Source: Copromyces sp. CBS 386.78
Taxonomy: Eukaryota; Ascomycota; Sordariomycetes; Sordariales; Sordariaceae
Assembly (NCBI GenBank): GCA_030685235.1
Contig: MU839111.1
Span: 248,001-312,000, forward strand
DNA: 64,000 nt
Direction: 5' to 3'
Shown here: positions 25,320-37,600 of the stretch, one piece after another
Numbering within the stretch: position 1 is the first letter of the stretch
Layout of the letters: each line of letters opens with the position of its first letter
Notes under the pieces: model-generated
Databases searched by the model: none
The model's input: only the letters and a program-made list of their open reading frames with translations
Told to the model about the DNA's origin: nothing
Program-made: the position numbers and the translations under genes

Positions 25320-27040
25320 TTGACCGAGGAGGATTAGGAAGTCGGGAGGATCGAAGTCGGGAGTGGAGATGGGTCCAATTGAGTCGCCCGCGTGGGTGGT
25401 CGGAGTCTGGAGCTCGTTCGTCGACGGTGATTTTGTGCGAGGAGTGAAGTCATGCAAGGACGAGCTTTTTTTTGGGCGAACGGGATTCGTAGGCGAAACG
25501 GGCTGCGGTCTCAGCTCGGAACTCGAGGAATGGGGATGGCCTGATGCCCACTTTGCTCCCCTCCAGTGGGAAACACCCCCAAACCAAAGCGCTATCAGAC
25601 TGTCAAAGTAAAGCTTGGGGCCCCGTATCTTCCCGGACGGGAGCCAATTCACGGCAGGCTGTCCAGGGCTGCCTGGCAAGTGTCTTTTGCGTGTCTGGCG
25701 CTCAGAAACGGAGCCCCGCACCTGCAATCCCATACTTTGACAGCTGGCGCGGACCGCCTCGGTTTCCACACCATGGACGTTTTGGGCTGCAGATGTTGAC
25801 TTGGGGATGATGACGATTCATTCTGGCAACTGAAGCGCAACTGAGAAACGGAACTCACATGCCAGATGTGATGCTATCTATACTCAACCCAACATCTTCA
25901 AGGTCTCACAAAGCTCATTGTTTGCTTTACCGGAGTGTGATACACGGCAAGTCCTTTAGACACATCGAAACCCTAGCGAGATTTTTATTTTATTTTAAAA
26001 GTTATTCGCCATGAGCACAGTTAACATGGACCAAGTGTTGTTTTTCGGCAGAACGGAAGTGAAGCCGTGAATTTCTTTCAACCACTTCTCCCAATCTTTC
26101 ATTACTTTCGAGTAAACGAGGAGTTAAACCAGCGTGCATTGACATTTCTCTCTCAGAGATCCCTTGTGCCTTGGCCTATTAGGGGGTTATGGTATTTGCT
26201 TTCTCATCTCCATGCTAACATTCCATCTCAGTTCTTGGTCTCGGTCTCTTGGTTCTTGATCTCATATGGGGAAGGTTTGGCCGGGGGACTATCGTTCATG
26301 TCAGTCACCCTGTCTTGACAGCACCTCAATGTTTTCATGAAGCATAATCTCACCCAAGGTTTAGGCCTTCACGCTTGTCCTTCTCGGCCTGGAGACTGGG
26401 GGCAAACGTATAGTATCCTGCAGAGATGTTAGACCTCGTCTTTCTATGCAAGCACAAGCATGTCCAATCAAAGCGAACCATTTACGATGCCAAAGGTTAC
26501 TACCAAACCAATGGTGATGATCTTCTTGCCGTTGAGCATTTTGACTTGTTGTGGTTGGCTTTAATGACTTTGTTGATGATGACTGCCACTCCGTTTGACC
26601 GATTGAATATCAAACTCTACAAATTCGATCTGGTTACTTTCCGTGAGATCGAGAACGCTGAGCCCCTTGCAAAAAGCTTCCAGCGTTTCGTCGGGTCCGT
26701 CCCTGCAACGGCAATAACAACGGTAGCACACGCAGGCTGCACAGCTCCATCCCGCCGGCCGTTGCAGTCTGTTTAACCCCGGTCCAGTGCATGCAAGCAA
26801 TGACGCGTGGGCAATTGAAAATCATTAAACACAGCTAGCGCACAGACCACTTTTCTCTTCCACGGCGCGTCTCCCAGTCTCATGCCAGTGTTTGTGGACG
26901 CGTCTCAACCTTGAAAGCATATATTGTTGCCTGCCTAGACGACCAGCCATTCGCCTCCCATATGTGTCAAGGGCCCAGTTCGAGTTGCCCTGCGAACGAG
27001 ATCCGAACGACGAAAAGAATGTCCCCGACGACATGAACAG
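25320..27040. other. divergent intergenic region between cox5 and the Mus7-family gene
   Basis: The two flanking genes are transcribed away from each other, so this 1.7-kb stretch should hold both promoters. A 14-bp A/T run lies near 25,985-25,999. I see no coding sequence with splice or motif support. Confidence 0.5.
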
Positions 27041-27048
27041 CAAAAGTC

Positions 27049-30000
27049 ATGAAAAACTGGAGGGAATTGGGCGAAGTGCCGGGTTCGGACGAGGACGACG
27101 ACAGCAGCTTCGACGATGATGATATCGATATCGACAACTTGGACCTAATCATTACCGAGCCCGAGCCACAAAGTGTCAAGCTTCCCGAGAGCGCACTTGT
27201 CAATTCCGTGGGAAAGGATGGAAAGGAACGAGAAACTCCGCCAGATGAAGGACGACAGAGCCCTGCGACCCAAGACGTCGACATCTTGAAAGCGCCCCAG
27301 GACGAGCCTCAACATTCGGCGAAGCCAAAGACGGTTGTGGAGGACATATGGGATATTCCAAGCTCTCCAATAATACAAAACTCGCCCAGACAACCTTCAG
27401 CTCCTCAGCCCGTGAACGAACCTCCGCGCACAACAAGCCCCGTACCAAACGAAAAGCCCGATGACTCGCAAGACTCCCCGTTGTCTCCTGCAAGAAGCGA
27501 TATTTGGTCATTGCCCTCTCTGTCCCAATCCCAAGATGCGAAAAACTCCGATTTGCCGGTTCTGGAGGTTAGGATACCACAGACGATACCTGGGAGGGAA
27601 TTATACTTGAAGGAAGACGTACCGAAGAGCCCAACTAGGGAGGAACCTACTACAATTCCTTCGTCGCCCTCCTCGGACGGTACGGTTACACCCAGGCCAC
27701 GCCAAGTATCGCAAGCTGTATCCGACCAGCCCCGAAGTGATGGATCTGCACTGGGTGATCAAGGAGATGGTGAACAGACGACAGGTCGACGTTCTCTCCG
27801 CCCACGGAAGCCTATCCAACAACATCCATATCTCTTGGAAAATGTTCGGTACGCAAAAGTTATGAAGTCCCATGGTATCAAGCCTATCAAGGTGGTATTG
27901 GAAGATTCTCAGCGGAAGAGGAAGGCTCATGAAGAGGACTCGCAAGAGCAAGATTTCCTTGATGAAGAGAGCCAAGAGTCAACTCGGGGCGAACCCACAC
28001 GGGTCACAGAAGAAAGCGGCCCAATCCTTTGGGATGGTGATGACGAGTTAGCTCTGTCGCCTTCGCCGTTAAAGACGTCGTCTCCGGCTCGCCATTTACG
28101 TGCTAGTAGCGTGTTAAACAGTGGTAACCAGACGGATAATACAGCCCTGTCCGATGAAGACGAGTTCCCTGATTTGGACCAACTCCGATCCAGACCCTCC
28201 GAGGCACACATAAGACTCCTAAAGCGACAAAGCTCCAATCTTCTGTCAGCGAAGCGCAAGAAACAGCGGACTGTGTCTAATTCCCCACTAACGGTTTCTC
28301 CAATTGGACGTCTGAGGATACCGCCAGTGTCGACATGGGACCTCTCACCGTCTCCAACTACGCCTCGGGCGCCTGTCGAGCCATCGCAGGATCTGGGGCT
28401 TACACAACGACCGGACCTCCAGAGGCAGGCAAGATCCCCTTTGACGTCTCCTACAAGACCCGTACAGACCATCGAATCACTACAAGAACCAGCCGGATCC
28501 CCCATATTCATCAGAGACGATAGCGACAGTCCTGCTAGCGAAGATAGTGACCTGGAATCTTTGTCTGCGCTACCTCACTCAGACAGTGAGTCCGATGTTG
28601 TTCGCGAGACTGGCCGGAGAATCCGTGGTGTGCTGCCGGCATCATGGCTGCGACTGGACCAGAAGAAAGATGGGCCCGCTGCTCGCCAAAATGCCAAAAA
28701 GGATCATGAGCCCCCAATAGATCGAGTCAATCGAAAAGGCGTTGCTCTTCCAAAACAAACTTCCCCGAAAAGACTATCTGCGACCCAGTTCCCGTTCGAC
28801 TTTGGCGATGAATCCGAAGAAGATGCAACTCAAGCCCAAACCAGGGCACCGGCTATTAGTCAATCCAGTCCAACACGGCCTACTCGTCAGGTCATAACTC
28901 TGGATGATGATGACGATGGCTTCATGATCGAGGAAGACTTCATCGATGCTATGCTAGCTGGGCGAAGGAAGAGGGCTGGCTCTCCTGGTCTGTCACGGGG
29001 CGCAAAGAAGCTAAAGACCAGTAAAGCCACTCGACAACCAAAGATAACCCAGTCATTCTCCAGGTCAAAGAGTGCGTCTGGCGCATTACCGTCGGCTAAA
29101 GGCACAGCGAAACCTTTCCGCAAGCCAAGAGGTGGTACCTCCGCAAAACCTAGTGCCAGAAAAAGAGCAGCAACACCGCCGCTTCTCAGTATCTTGGACG
29201 TCATCGAACATAATGCCCCCAAATTCCTCAAAATTGCAGCTCGTTCAGTCAAGAAAAGGTCGGATTTGGGCAAGAGCAGTCCCACTAGAAAGGCTATCAG
29301 GTTCGCTAATCGACAAGACAACATTGATGCACTCTCTACTCTTCGGGACTGGAAGTCCGGCAAGACAAGGCCGCGAGTGGCAGTGCCGCCAAGGAAGAGG
29401 TCTGAGCCGAAAACTACTAGAGCAGTCCTCGGGGAGGTATCTAACAATGTGGAGGGCCAGCCTTCATCGACACAACGGCTACCTTCCTCACTGCTCCCGC
29501 GAAAGCTGGTTGTCAAGAAAGCCAGCGCAAGGAAACCTGCGGCAACCAACCCCGATGGGCCGAGGTCAATGTCAAGGCAGCCGTCGCGAACTACGATTTC
29601 TGAACGCGGCCCGGCCATACGACAAGCGCAGCTGGAAATGAGCATATATGAGGATCCGCAGAAACGGCTTAAGAACAAGAAACGATCTCTTGATGCTCTC
29701 TTCAGGCAAGACCGAAGAGCACAGCGCGCGCCGAGCCTTGATCTCTTGGAGCGCGTTCTTGATGAGGGTAGAGCTACATCGCCGCAACCATTCGTTTTGG
29801 AAGGACAGGACGATCCTGTCACCGAGGTTGCACCTGTCAATCCTAAGCCCAAGGCCACAAACGACAAATCCCGGTATCGCAAGAGACGTGCGCCTCAGCA
29901 TGTCGATGTTGAAGCCCCGCAGTACACTCGAGCAGATGATCCTTTGCCGGCTGCCTTTGCCGTAGTTGAGGAGCAAGCCAAGACAAAAGACGTTGATAAA

Positions 30001-33000
30001 CTCAGTGGGCTGGGGCCGTATGGGACACAGTATACCCACCATTTTGAGGTGTTCCCCCTTGAGCATGGTACTTTCTTCCATGAGAGTACCATTATTGGAC
30101 GCGGCTACGTCAAGAAGGCAGTCGAGTCCGGGTTCTCAGAGAGGATTCGCCGGCCAAGACCAACTGTGTCTTTCCTCTTCCAAGGGCAGTCACTTAACTG
30201 GGGCATGTGGGATGGTCAAGTCTCGTCAGAGCTTGGTATACTTGTCGACTGGGTGGCGGAGCAGCTTGAAGCCGGAAGTAAGGATGATACGGCGTTCGCG
30301 GGTCGCCAAGCTACCGATGCAGCTAACTTTGTCTTGGAGTATGTCCTCGATGCACTTCGGGTTCAGGATGACATCGGCCAAAAGGCATTCGTGTCCAGGT
30401 GGTTGGAAGTCATGGCGAGCTTCGTGAGTCGGTTCGAGGCGCTTGACTGGTCGCCATTGCGTGAGCAAACCAGAAAGACGTTCGTGGATATAGCTACCCG
30501 CTTGTGCCTGGCGATGCTTCCGGTCTACCTGATGGCACAGTCATCTGGCGATGATCCCCTACAAAGCATGAAGCTTGAAGGACTTCTCACTGAGCTTTCC
30601 AAAATTACCACCACTGGAGCGCTGAGCTGTGGGCTTGAGGATGCTAGGGCTCTTTATGGCGAGCTACAGCGTCCGTCTTTTCGAGAACGCGGTATTCGGC
30701 CGACCCAGGTGCTTGCTATCTGTTGGGTCGTTCTGATGCATACCTTGGAAAGCGCCGGTATTCCGCGGAGTACGTTCTGGGATGTTGTTCACTCAGTCAT
30801 GCTCACGCCTGACGTCGTGTCCGGGTCGGATGCTCAAGTGTTTGAGCGCCTTTGGCAAGACATGTTCACATTGTTGCCTCTGGGCGAAATTGACAACATG
30901 GGTATCCTGCTTCCGGGTTTGAGAAACACCGTTCCCTTGGAGGGCTGGGCACTCCCTCAAAAGCTTATGAAGCGCGTGTTCGAGCTGTACAAGTCCAACC
31001 AGCGTCAGTCCCCTAGCTTTAACGAGTACTGCCGGGCTTTGATCGGCCGCTGCTACTTCCTGGTCCAACAATGGGGCTGGCGCAGGTGTACTGGGATCAT
31101 CGGTACTATCTTCGACTTCTTTGGCTCACAAAATCTCTGCCACTTGAGGAACGAGCAGGTCTACAAGTCTCCTCTCTTTCTGGAAGAGCTTGCTAGTGGG
31201 CCTTCTCTGGCCATTGAGCCGGAAGATCGTTGCTTTCACATCTTCATCAAACTGTTGGCTCTGACCATTCAGCATCTCAAGCTACTGGGGCGGACAAAGG
31301 ATATCCGGAATCTTGTGGCAAGAACACTTCCCAACCATGACCGGCAGTATCTCAAAGAGGACACGATACACGAACGCGACCTTGCTGCCTTGAGGAACCA
31401 TCATGATCTCCTCTGCACCCTGTTCTGGGCTGCCCCGCCCGATCTTAGGCCGCGCGTTGACTTGATCGAGCGACTGATCACTCCTAGCAATGCTCACAAG
31501 GAGGCATGCTTGATCAATATCCGAGCATGGAGTCAGCTCGCTCGCCTCATCGTGTCTAATGGTGAAGGCAGCGCTGCGTTCAGACCGTTTACCACATGGA
31601 GGAACAACGTGTTCAACCAGATCTTGGACCAGTACATGTCTGCAGAGTCCGATATCGAGCAGCAGTTTAGGGCGCTGTCTGCAGAGAATATGCGCAGCAT
31701 CGATGCAGCATGGCGGGACGAGCTGATAACAAAAAATAAAGCAACGGCCCTGGACATTCTTCACGCTTCAGCCAAAGCTTCTCTCGATGTGCTCAAGCAC
31801 GCAAAGACTCTCGAGGCAGCCATGTACACGCTCAACGTCACTCAGTTGCAAAAGATGTGTACTACCCTGCATTTTGGCTCTCCGGGCTTTGACTGGGGTA
31901 TTCTCAATGTGGCACTCGATACGCACGAGCACTTCCTGGGCTGGATTGAAGAGTCTTCTGAGGAGCAGTACTCTAGCAATGAGACTAATGCAGATGTCGA
32001 CCCGGGTCAGTTGGAGGATGCCATCCTGCTGCTTCGCGAGAAGCTCACCAAAGAGTTCTTCTGGATGGCCAGGGAATTACTCGCCTTACCAGTGAAGGCA
32101 CTCACAACCTTCGGCAAGCAAACCGAGCAGGTCGCCTGTACCGAGAAGACGGTGACGCTGGCTGCCAAACTAGCCGCCCGGTTCATCCAGGAGCGAGTCA
32201 CCCAGGTGCTGCCCTACTTCCAGCCCGGCAAGTACGGACTCTTCCCCGACATCCCCAAGAACATGACCGGTCCAGAGAGGAGATGGCTCCCGCTCTTCAT
32301 CGCCACTCTCGTCAAGAAGAACGTCTTCGACTTCAAAGACATGGAAACCAACATCCTCTCCCTCTGGATCCAGTCCATCATCAAGCCCATGCGCTTCCTC
32401 GGCTACGAGACCTACCTCGCCGAAGTCCTCCAGCAGCGCGGCCTCCCTTTCCTCATAGGGGCAGACGTCTCAGCCGGCATGACGCCAGACTACAACATCC
32501 ATCTAGACCTCTTCTCCCGTGCAATTCATTACATGCGCAAGGCTCTCCGGGGAGGCGCGGTCACGCCAGCGCCAGGCGCAACCCCATCGGCCCCATTCAC
32601 AGCAGCAGCATCATCATCATCATCAGCCCAGTCCATCCGCCGCCAAAGAGAAGAATTCTCGCAAACCCTCCAACTAGCCATGACCAAAATCAGGGAAGAC
32701 CTTTCCATTCTCCGTTCCGATGCCGGAATATCCACAGAAGAACACAAAAACTACATGACCTTCACCCACTCCCTCATCTCCCTCATCAAATCGCACGGCG
32801 TCGGCATCGTCGTCGTCGACCCCTTTTTCCTGACCCCCTCAGACTCGTATTCCCCACCTTTACAAGACCCACAACTACACACGGCGGGGATAATGGCTTA
32901 CGGCGTCCGCTTATCCGAAAAAGAAGCGCCGGCTGCTACTTGTAGCCAGCTGTTTTGGTACTTGTTTAATAACTTTAAGGTGGCGCTGGCTAATGATGGG

Positions 33001-34116
33001 CTGAGAGAGGAACGACTAATATTGGAAAGAGCGTTGGGGGATGTCAAGATGACGGGGGGCAAGGAGTTCATGACGTTCATGTTGGAGATCATGTTACCTG
33101 TTGTTGTGCAGGTTGCGGGTCACAGGGTTGGGAACCAGCAAGATGGAGAAGAGGGCGAGGGTGGGTTTGGGTCGGAGGAGGTGTTGTTGGAGTGTTATGT
33201 GGGGGCGGTGGTGGGGGTGTTGACGAGGAGTTGCGTGCCGAGGGAGTTGAGCGGGGAGGATGTGGAGGTGCATGTCGTTGAAGTCCTTAAGACCGTGGTG
33301 TGGTGGTGTGAGGAGTTGTGGAGGAGAAAGAGTAGAGGGAGGGGAGCTGGAATGGGAAGGGAGGAGGTAAAGAGGAAGGATTTGGCGGTTTTCAATCAGT
33401 TGGTTGGGTTGTGTGTTGCGCTGCAGCCGAGTATGATTCCGGTGGTGCTTACCCATAGTAAGGAACAGAGGGAGGAGATGAAGGCGTTGGTGGACATGGT
33501 TCAGGTTGTGTCGCGGTTGTTTGATGCGGCGAGGGAGTGTATCCGACGGTTTATCCTCCCGGAGCGAAAGCCGGAGGGCCGGGGGCGAGGAAGAGCGGCT
33601 GCTGGTCTGGATCTGGATCTGGAAGAAGGCCCCGACCTTGTGGAAGTGGATGAAAACCAGGACAACAACGGATTCATTCGAGTCGAAGGTCTTCTGGCAG
33701 GACTACGGCCACCTCCCACATCTTCCTCCCTACAGCAGGGCGGCCAGGCGAGGTTTGTTAACCCGCGTGTGCAGGGACATGTCACTTCCATGGTCAAGGA
33801 TATGTCAAACAACTGGATCGTATCCGATGGTCGGGTTACTACACGGTTTGCTGCCGCTGCCGGTGGCCCCGCGAGAATACTCCCTGGGCAGCAGCAGTTA
33901 CCATCAAGCACGCAGTCTTCCACTGCTGGTGCCAGCGCCGCTCCGGCTGGAAGCCAGGGGACCAGCTACGTAGTTAGGGACAGAGAGGCGCTGCTGCGGG
34001 ATCTGTATGCCCGGCTTGGGGAGTGGAAGTTGGGTGAGTGGACTAGTGATACTCTCGATCACCGGAGAGAGAGGAGGAGGTTGTGGGATGATGAGATGTT
34101 TTATGGATTAGTCTAG
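27049..34116 (+). CDS. Mus7/MMS22-family DNA-repair protein
   Basis: This is a single uninterrupted frame of 2355 residues. Family members work with Rtt101/Mms1-type ubiquitin ligase modules at stalled replication forks and are needed for resistance to alkylation and replication stress; that role is known for the yeast proteins and inferred here. The first about 950 residues are low-complexity: an acidic start (PGSDEDDDSSFDDDDIDID), many Ser-Pro sites and basic clusters typical of a disordered nuclear region. The conserved family region begins around residue 985 with GPYGTQYTHHFEVFPLEHGT and the following FHEST. It continues as a helical repeat-like region to about residue 2100. The C-terminus contains LRDLYARLGEWKLGEW before an Arg-rich end. 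The start was chosen at 27049 because the acidic motif follows at once. A short leader frame upstream has no matching context. The gene is followed on the same strand by the AAA ATPase after about 540 bp. Confidence 0.85.
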   Translation: MKNWRELGEVPGSDEDDDSSFDDDDIDIDNLDLIITEPEPQSVKLPESALVNSVGKDGKERETPPDEGRQSPATQDVDILKAPQDEPQHSAKPKTVVEDIWDIPSSPIIQNSPRQPSAPQPVNEPPRTTSPVPNEKPDDSQDSPLSPARSDIWSLPSLSQSQDAKNSDLPVLEVRIPQTIPGRELYLKEDVPKSPTREEPTTIPSSPSSDGTVTPRPRQVSQAVSDQPRSDGSALGDQGDGEQTTGRRSLRPRKPIQQHPYLLENVRYAKVMKSHGIKPIKVVLEDSQRKRKAHEEDSQEQDFLDEESQESTRGEPTRVTEESGPILWDGDDELALSPSPLKTSSPARHLRASSVLNSGNQTDNTALSDEDEFPDLDQLRSRPSEAHIRLLKRQSSNLLSAKRKKQRTVSNSPLTVSPIGRLRIPPVSTWDLSPSPTTPRAPVEPSQDLGLTQRPDLQRQARSPLTSPTRPVQTIESLQEPAGSPIFIRDDSDSPASEDSDLESLSALPHSDSESDVVRETGRRIRGVLPASWLRLDQKKDGPAARQNAKKDHEPPIDRVNRKGVALPKQTSPKRLSATQFPFDFGDESEEDATQAQTRAPAISQSSPTRPTRQVITLDDDDDGFMIEEDFIDAMLAGRRKRAGSPGLSRGAKKLKTSKATRQPKITQSFSRSKSASGALPSAKGTAKPFRKPRGGTSAKPSARKRAATPPLLSILDVIEHNAPKFLKIAARSVKKRSDLGKSSPTRKAIRFANRQDNIDALSTLRDWKSGKTRPRVAVPPRKRSEPKTTRAVLGEVSNNVEGQPSSTQRLPSSLLPRKLVVKKASARKPAATNPDGPRSMSRQPSRTTISERGPAIRQAQLEMSIYEDPQKRLKNKKRSLDALFRQDRRAQRAPSLDLLERVLDEGRATSPQPFVLEGQDDPVTEVAPVNPKPKATNDKSRYRKRRAPQHVDVEAPQYTRADDPLPAAFAVVEEQAKTKDVDKLSGLGPYGTQYTHHFEVFPLEHGTFFHESTIIGRGYVKKAVESGFSERIRRPRPTVSFLFQGQSLNWGMWDGQVSSELGILVDWVAEQLEAGSKDDTAFAGRQATDAANFVLEYVLDALRVQDDIGQKAFVSRWLEVMASFVSRFEALDWSPLREQTRKTFVDIATRLCLAMLPVYLMAQSSGDDPLQSMKLEGLLTELSKITTTGALSCGLEDARALYGELQRPSFRERGIRPTQVLAICWVVLMHTLESAGIPRSTFWDVVHSVMLTPDVVSGSDAQVFERLWQDMFTLLPLGEIDNMGILLPGLRNTVPLEGWALPQKLMKRVFELYKSNQRQSPSFNEYCRALIGRCYFLVQQWGWRRCTGIIGTIFDFFGSQNLCHLRNEQVYKSPLFLEELASGPSLAIEPEDRCFHIFIKLLALTIQHLKLLGRTKDIRNLVARTLPNHDRQYLKEDTIHERDLAALRNHHDLLCTLFWAAPPDLRPRVDLIERLITPSNAHKEACLINIRAWSQLARLIVSNGEGSAAFRPFTTWRNNVFNQILDQYMSAESDIEQQFRALSAENMRSIDAAWRDELITKNKATALDILHASAKASLDVLKHAKTLEAAMYTLNVTQLQKMCTTLHFGSPGFDWGILNVALDTHEHFLGWIEESSEEQYSSNETNADVDPGQLEDAILLLREKLTKEFFWMARELLALPVKALTTFGKQTEQVACTEKTVTLAAKLAARFIQERVTQVLPYFQPGKYGLFPDIPKNMTGPERRWLPLFIATLVKKNVFDFKDMETNILSLWIQSIIKPMRFLGYETYLAEVLQQRGLPFLIGADVSAGMTPDYNIHLDLFSRAIHYMRKALRGGAVTPAPGATPSAPFTAAASSSSSAQSIRRQREEFSQTLQLAMTKIREDLSILRSDAGISTEEHKNYMTFTHSLISLIKSHGVGIVVVDPFFLTPSDSYSPPLQDPQLHTAGIMAYGVRLSEKEAPAATCSQLFWYLFNNFKVALANDGLREERLILERALGDVKMTGGKEFMTFMLEIMLPVVVQVAGHRVGNQQDGEEGEGGFGSEEVLLECYVGAVVGVLTRSCVPRELSGEDVEVHVVEVLKTVVWWCEELWRRKSRGRGAGMGREEVKRKDLAVFNQLVGLCVALQPSMIPVVLTHSKEQREEMKALVDMVQVVSRLFDAARECIRRFILPERKPEGRGRGRAAAGLDLDLEEGPDLVEVDENQDNNGFIRVEGLLAGLRPPPTSSSLQQGGQARFVNPRVQGHVTSMVKDMSNNWIVSDGRVTTRFAAAAGGPARILPGQQQLPSSTQSSTAGASAAPAGSQGTSYVVRDREALLRDLYARLGEWKLGEWTSDTLDHRRERRRLWDDEMFYGLV

Positions 34117-34656
34117 AACTAGGCCGGGCAAAGGGCGTTGAGGTTGTCATGATGGTTTTTTGAGAGGTTATCAGCATGAAATTTTATGAAATGGAGCGAG
34201 CATTGGAGACACGGATATGTCGGTGTTAAAAACGGCTCTTGGATAGTGCAAAAGTAATAGAGGAATCGTTCAATTATGATGGTACAAGCTCCGTACCTAT
34301 GGTGCCCGTTGTTGCTGCTATCAAAGAGCACGGCCCGATTGACAACCTCAAGCGGGCTGCCATTACAGGGATGCTTCAGTGGACTTTAGCGGCTTATTTA
34401 AACTAGGTAACGGGACATTTTGCCGGCCGGCAACGGATAACAGGCATGGAATCCTTGCATCGGTCCATTACAGAAGCTCCATTCCATTGCATCCCGTCGC
34501 GTTCACCTGGGCCATCCCACCATCCACATCAACCTCACCCACCCGCTTCACTGACGCAATCACATGTATTAATACACACATAGCGAACGGCTGCCGGTCA
34601 ACTGCAACATAATACAACCTATGAGAGTCGCCAACCACCCCAATTGATACCTCCCA

Positions 34657-37600
34657 ATGCCTGTTGCCGGGGCCCGAGCCCTGCTGTCGGCGCAATCCTC
34701 CTGTTGTCGCCGACTGCCCCGCGCCGTCTCCGCTGCTGCCGTCGCCGTCGCCGTCGCCGGTTCCGCTTCCGGCACGAATAGCTCCTCTGTCTCCCTCTCC
34801 CGCCGCCAGCATGCCTCTGTAAGAGGCTTCCGCACCTCTGCGGCCTCCCTCAAAAACGACCCCGACTCGAACTCGAACTCTGCCGACGACAAGAAGCCAA
34901 GTAGTACCACGACCGAAGACGAACACAAGACAACAAAAGACAAACCCGCTTCTACCACGACTACCACCTCTCAAGAGGAAGCCGACAAGAGGGATGCAGA
35001 GGCAAAAGCAGCCGCCGATGCCTACAAGGAAGCGCTCACGCTCAAGGGAACCCGGGGGCGCACACGGCCTGGCAGAATGAGCGCCGTCAATGGCATCGAG
35101 AACAACGTCGCCCCGCAAGCCAGCAGCACCCCGAGCACGCCTTGGGTGAAGCTCGACCCATGGTTCGTCGACCACAACGTGTCGCTGTACGAGGCCCGAC
35201 CCATCGGCGCACCCCAGACCTTGCTCTTCCCCCTCGAAGACGTCGACCGCGAAGCCGTGCTGGAGCTGCTGGAGAAGAAGCTCGACAAGGTCCAGGTGAC
35301 AGAGGAGGACGTCAACTCGTGGACAAGCATGCTGGACGAGCTGGTCAGGCTGCCTGAGGAAGAGCGCGAGGTTGCGTTCGAGCAACTATCCGAATCCGCC
35401 AGTCAGCTGCTCAAGAAGGCGCATGCGGCGCACAATACTGCGTTCCTACAGGCGCTGGCTATCGTCCACCAGACGGGCGCGAACCCGGACCATATCGAGT
35501 TGCTGCGCAAGCACCATTCTTCTAGGGAGGATGATATTGTTCGGTTGTTGTGGTGGTCGGATAAGCCGCTGTCCGGAGAAGCACAGCGCTGGCTGGCTAA
35601 CCTCCGGTGCGAGGCCCATCCCGGCTCTGGCGCGCTACATGGCAGCCCTTTGGCCAGCAGGCCGGATCCCGAGTATCCTGTCTGCATGGAGCTTTTGGCG
35701 GCTATACGTGCCGAGCTGGTGGCGGATGTGACGCATGGGACTAAGCCGCCTGACTATCACCGGGTCACGACGGTGCTCTCGGTGGTGAACCGCAAGGGCC
35801 GTAGTGTCGCCAACAATGTCATCGATGACATTGCAACCGACCTCAAGGCGGACGTAATACACCTGGATGCGTTTAGCTTGGCGAGACTTCTTGGGACACA
35901 GCTACAGCAGAACATCCATAATGTTCGGGGCTCGGTTTCCATGTTGGGTTATGCCGCTTCTGAGATCAACGGAAGACTTGCCAACCGGGACGATGCCGAC
36001 TCGGATGGCGATGTGGGTGTTTTGCACGTGTCCATGCCGTCCAAGTTGCGGTCCCTCCTTAGCTCCGGCAAGGACTTTGGAACCTCGCGCTCTGTCGACC
36101 CACGCTGGGAAGGACTGAAGATACAGAACACGCTCAAGGCGATCGTTAGGGCGGCTGATGCCAAGCGGTTTGCTCAGACGGGTAATTATGAGAAGCGTGA
36201 CCTGATCATCCATCTGCACGACTATGTAGAAATCAGTGAACTGCAAGAAAGCTTGATCACCAGGTTACGAGACATTGTCGATGACTGGCATTTCGAGGAG
36301 GCCGCGCAGGACGGAAAGAAGATCGTGCTGGTAGGCTCTTCATCTAGTGACATGGAGAAGTCGCAGCACTGGCGCAACCATCTGGTCGAGCTCGGCCGTG
36401 AGGGCCATCATATCATCCCCTTCCACGCCTCCCCGTCTACCGAGTGGATGGACAGGAAGGATAACCTCTACGACAACATCAACAACATCAAGAACATGCT
36501 GGAGGCAAGACTGCTTACACCAGCTGCCATTGACTTTGATGCCCAAATCAAGTTCCAAGATGACCAGGTCCTTGTAGACGAAAGATACACCGATCTGTTC
36601 CAGACCTTGTCGAAACATGTGTTTGACGTCCAATGGGTGTACCGGTTAACCTCCCTCTTGCTGGGCAGCCGGTCACCGCCTCCCAAGAAATACGGCCTCG
36701 GCCACCTCAAGTACGCCCTCGCCTTCATGAGCGACCGCGACAACCACTGGAAGGGCATCTACTCGGGCATCCGTCCTCCTTACTTCTCCCCCCTCTTCCG
36801 TCAAAAGGGTGGTGGCGCCAGCAACATGTTTGACCAGCACATGCATGACGCTGGCGACTCACCCACCTCGGGCTTTTCTTCCGCATGGTCCAACCAAAGC
36901 CAAAACACTGGCGACAACAAGGACTACGATCAGCACGAGAAGAAGCTCCTAGCCGGCCTCGTGAACGCCAAGGACATCCACACCACCTTCGACGACATCA
37001 TCGTCCCCCCCGAGACCAAAGAGTCTCTCATTGGCCTCACCTCTCTCTCCCTCCAACGGCCCGACGCCTTCGCCTACGGCGTGCTCAAAACCGAGCGCAT
37101 TCCCGGCTGTTTACTTTATGGTCCCCCCGGAACAGGCAAGACCTTGCTCGCCAAAGCCGTCGCCAAGGAGTCCGGCGCCAACATGCTCGAAGTCTCGGCG
37201 GCTTCCATCAACGACATGTGGCTCGGCCAATCCGAGAAGAACGTGCGCGCTTTGTTCTCCCTCGCCCGCAAGCTTTCACCGATGGTGATCTTCCTCGACG
37301 AAGCCGACGCCCTCCTGGGAGCCCGCCACAACAACCCCGGCCGCACCGCCCACCGCGAGACCATCACGCAGTTCCTGCGCGAGTGGGACGGCCTGTCCGA
37401 CATGCGCGCCTTCATCATGGTAGCCACCAACCGGCCCTTTGATCTCGACGAGGCCGTCCTCCGTCGTCTTCCGCGCAAGATCCTCGTCGATTTACCGCTC
37501 GTCGCCGAGCGCGCCAAGATTTTGAGAGTCATGCTCCGCGAGGAACAAGTTGCTCCCGACGTGGACCTCGACGCGCTAGCAAAGGAAACAGATCTCTACT

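Noticed and set aside
28887..29882. 331-residue minus-strand frame inside the Mus7-family gene
   Set aside because: It is fully contained in a conserved coding frame, with low-complexity Ser/Arg/Leu composition and no splice context.
34468..35385. 305-residue minus-strand frame over the AAA ATPase N-terminus
   Set aside because: It is a shadow of the presequence and linker region with Val/Gly-biased composition.
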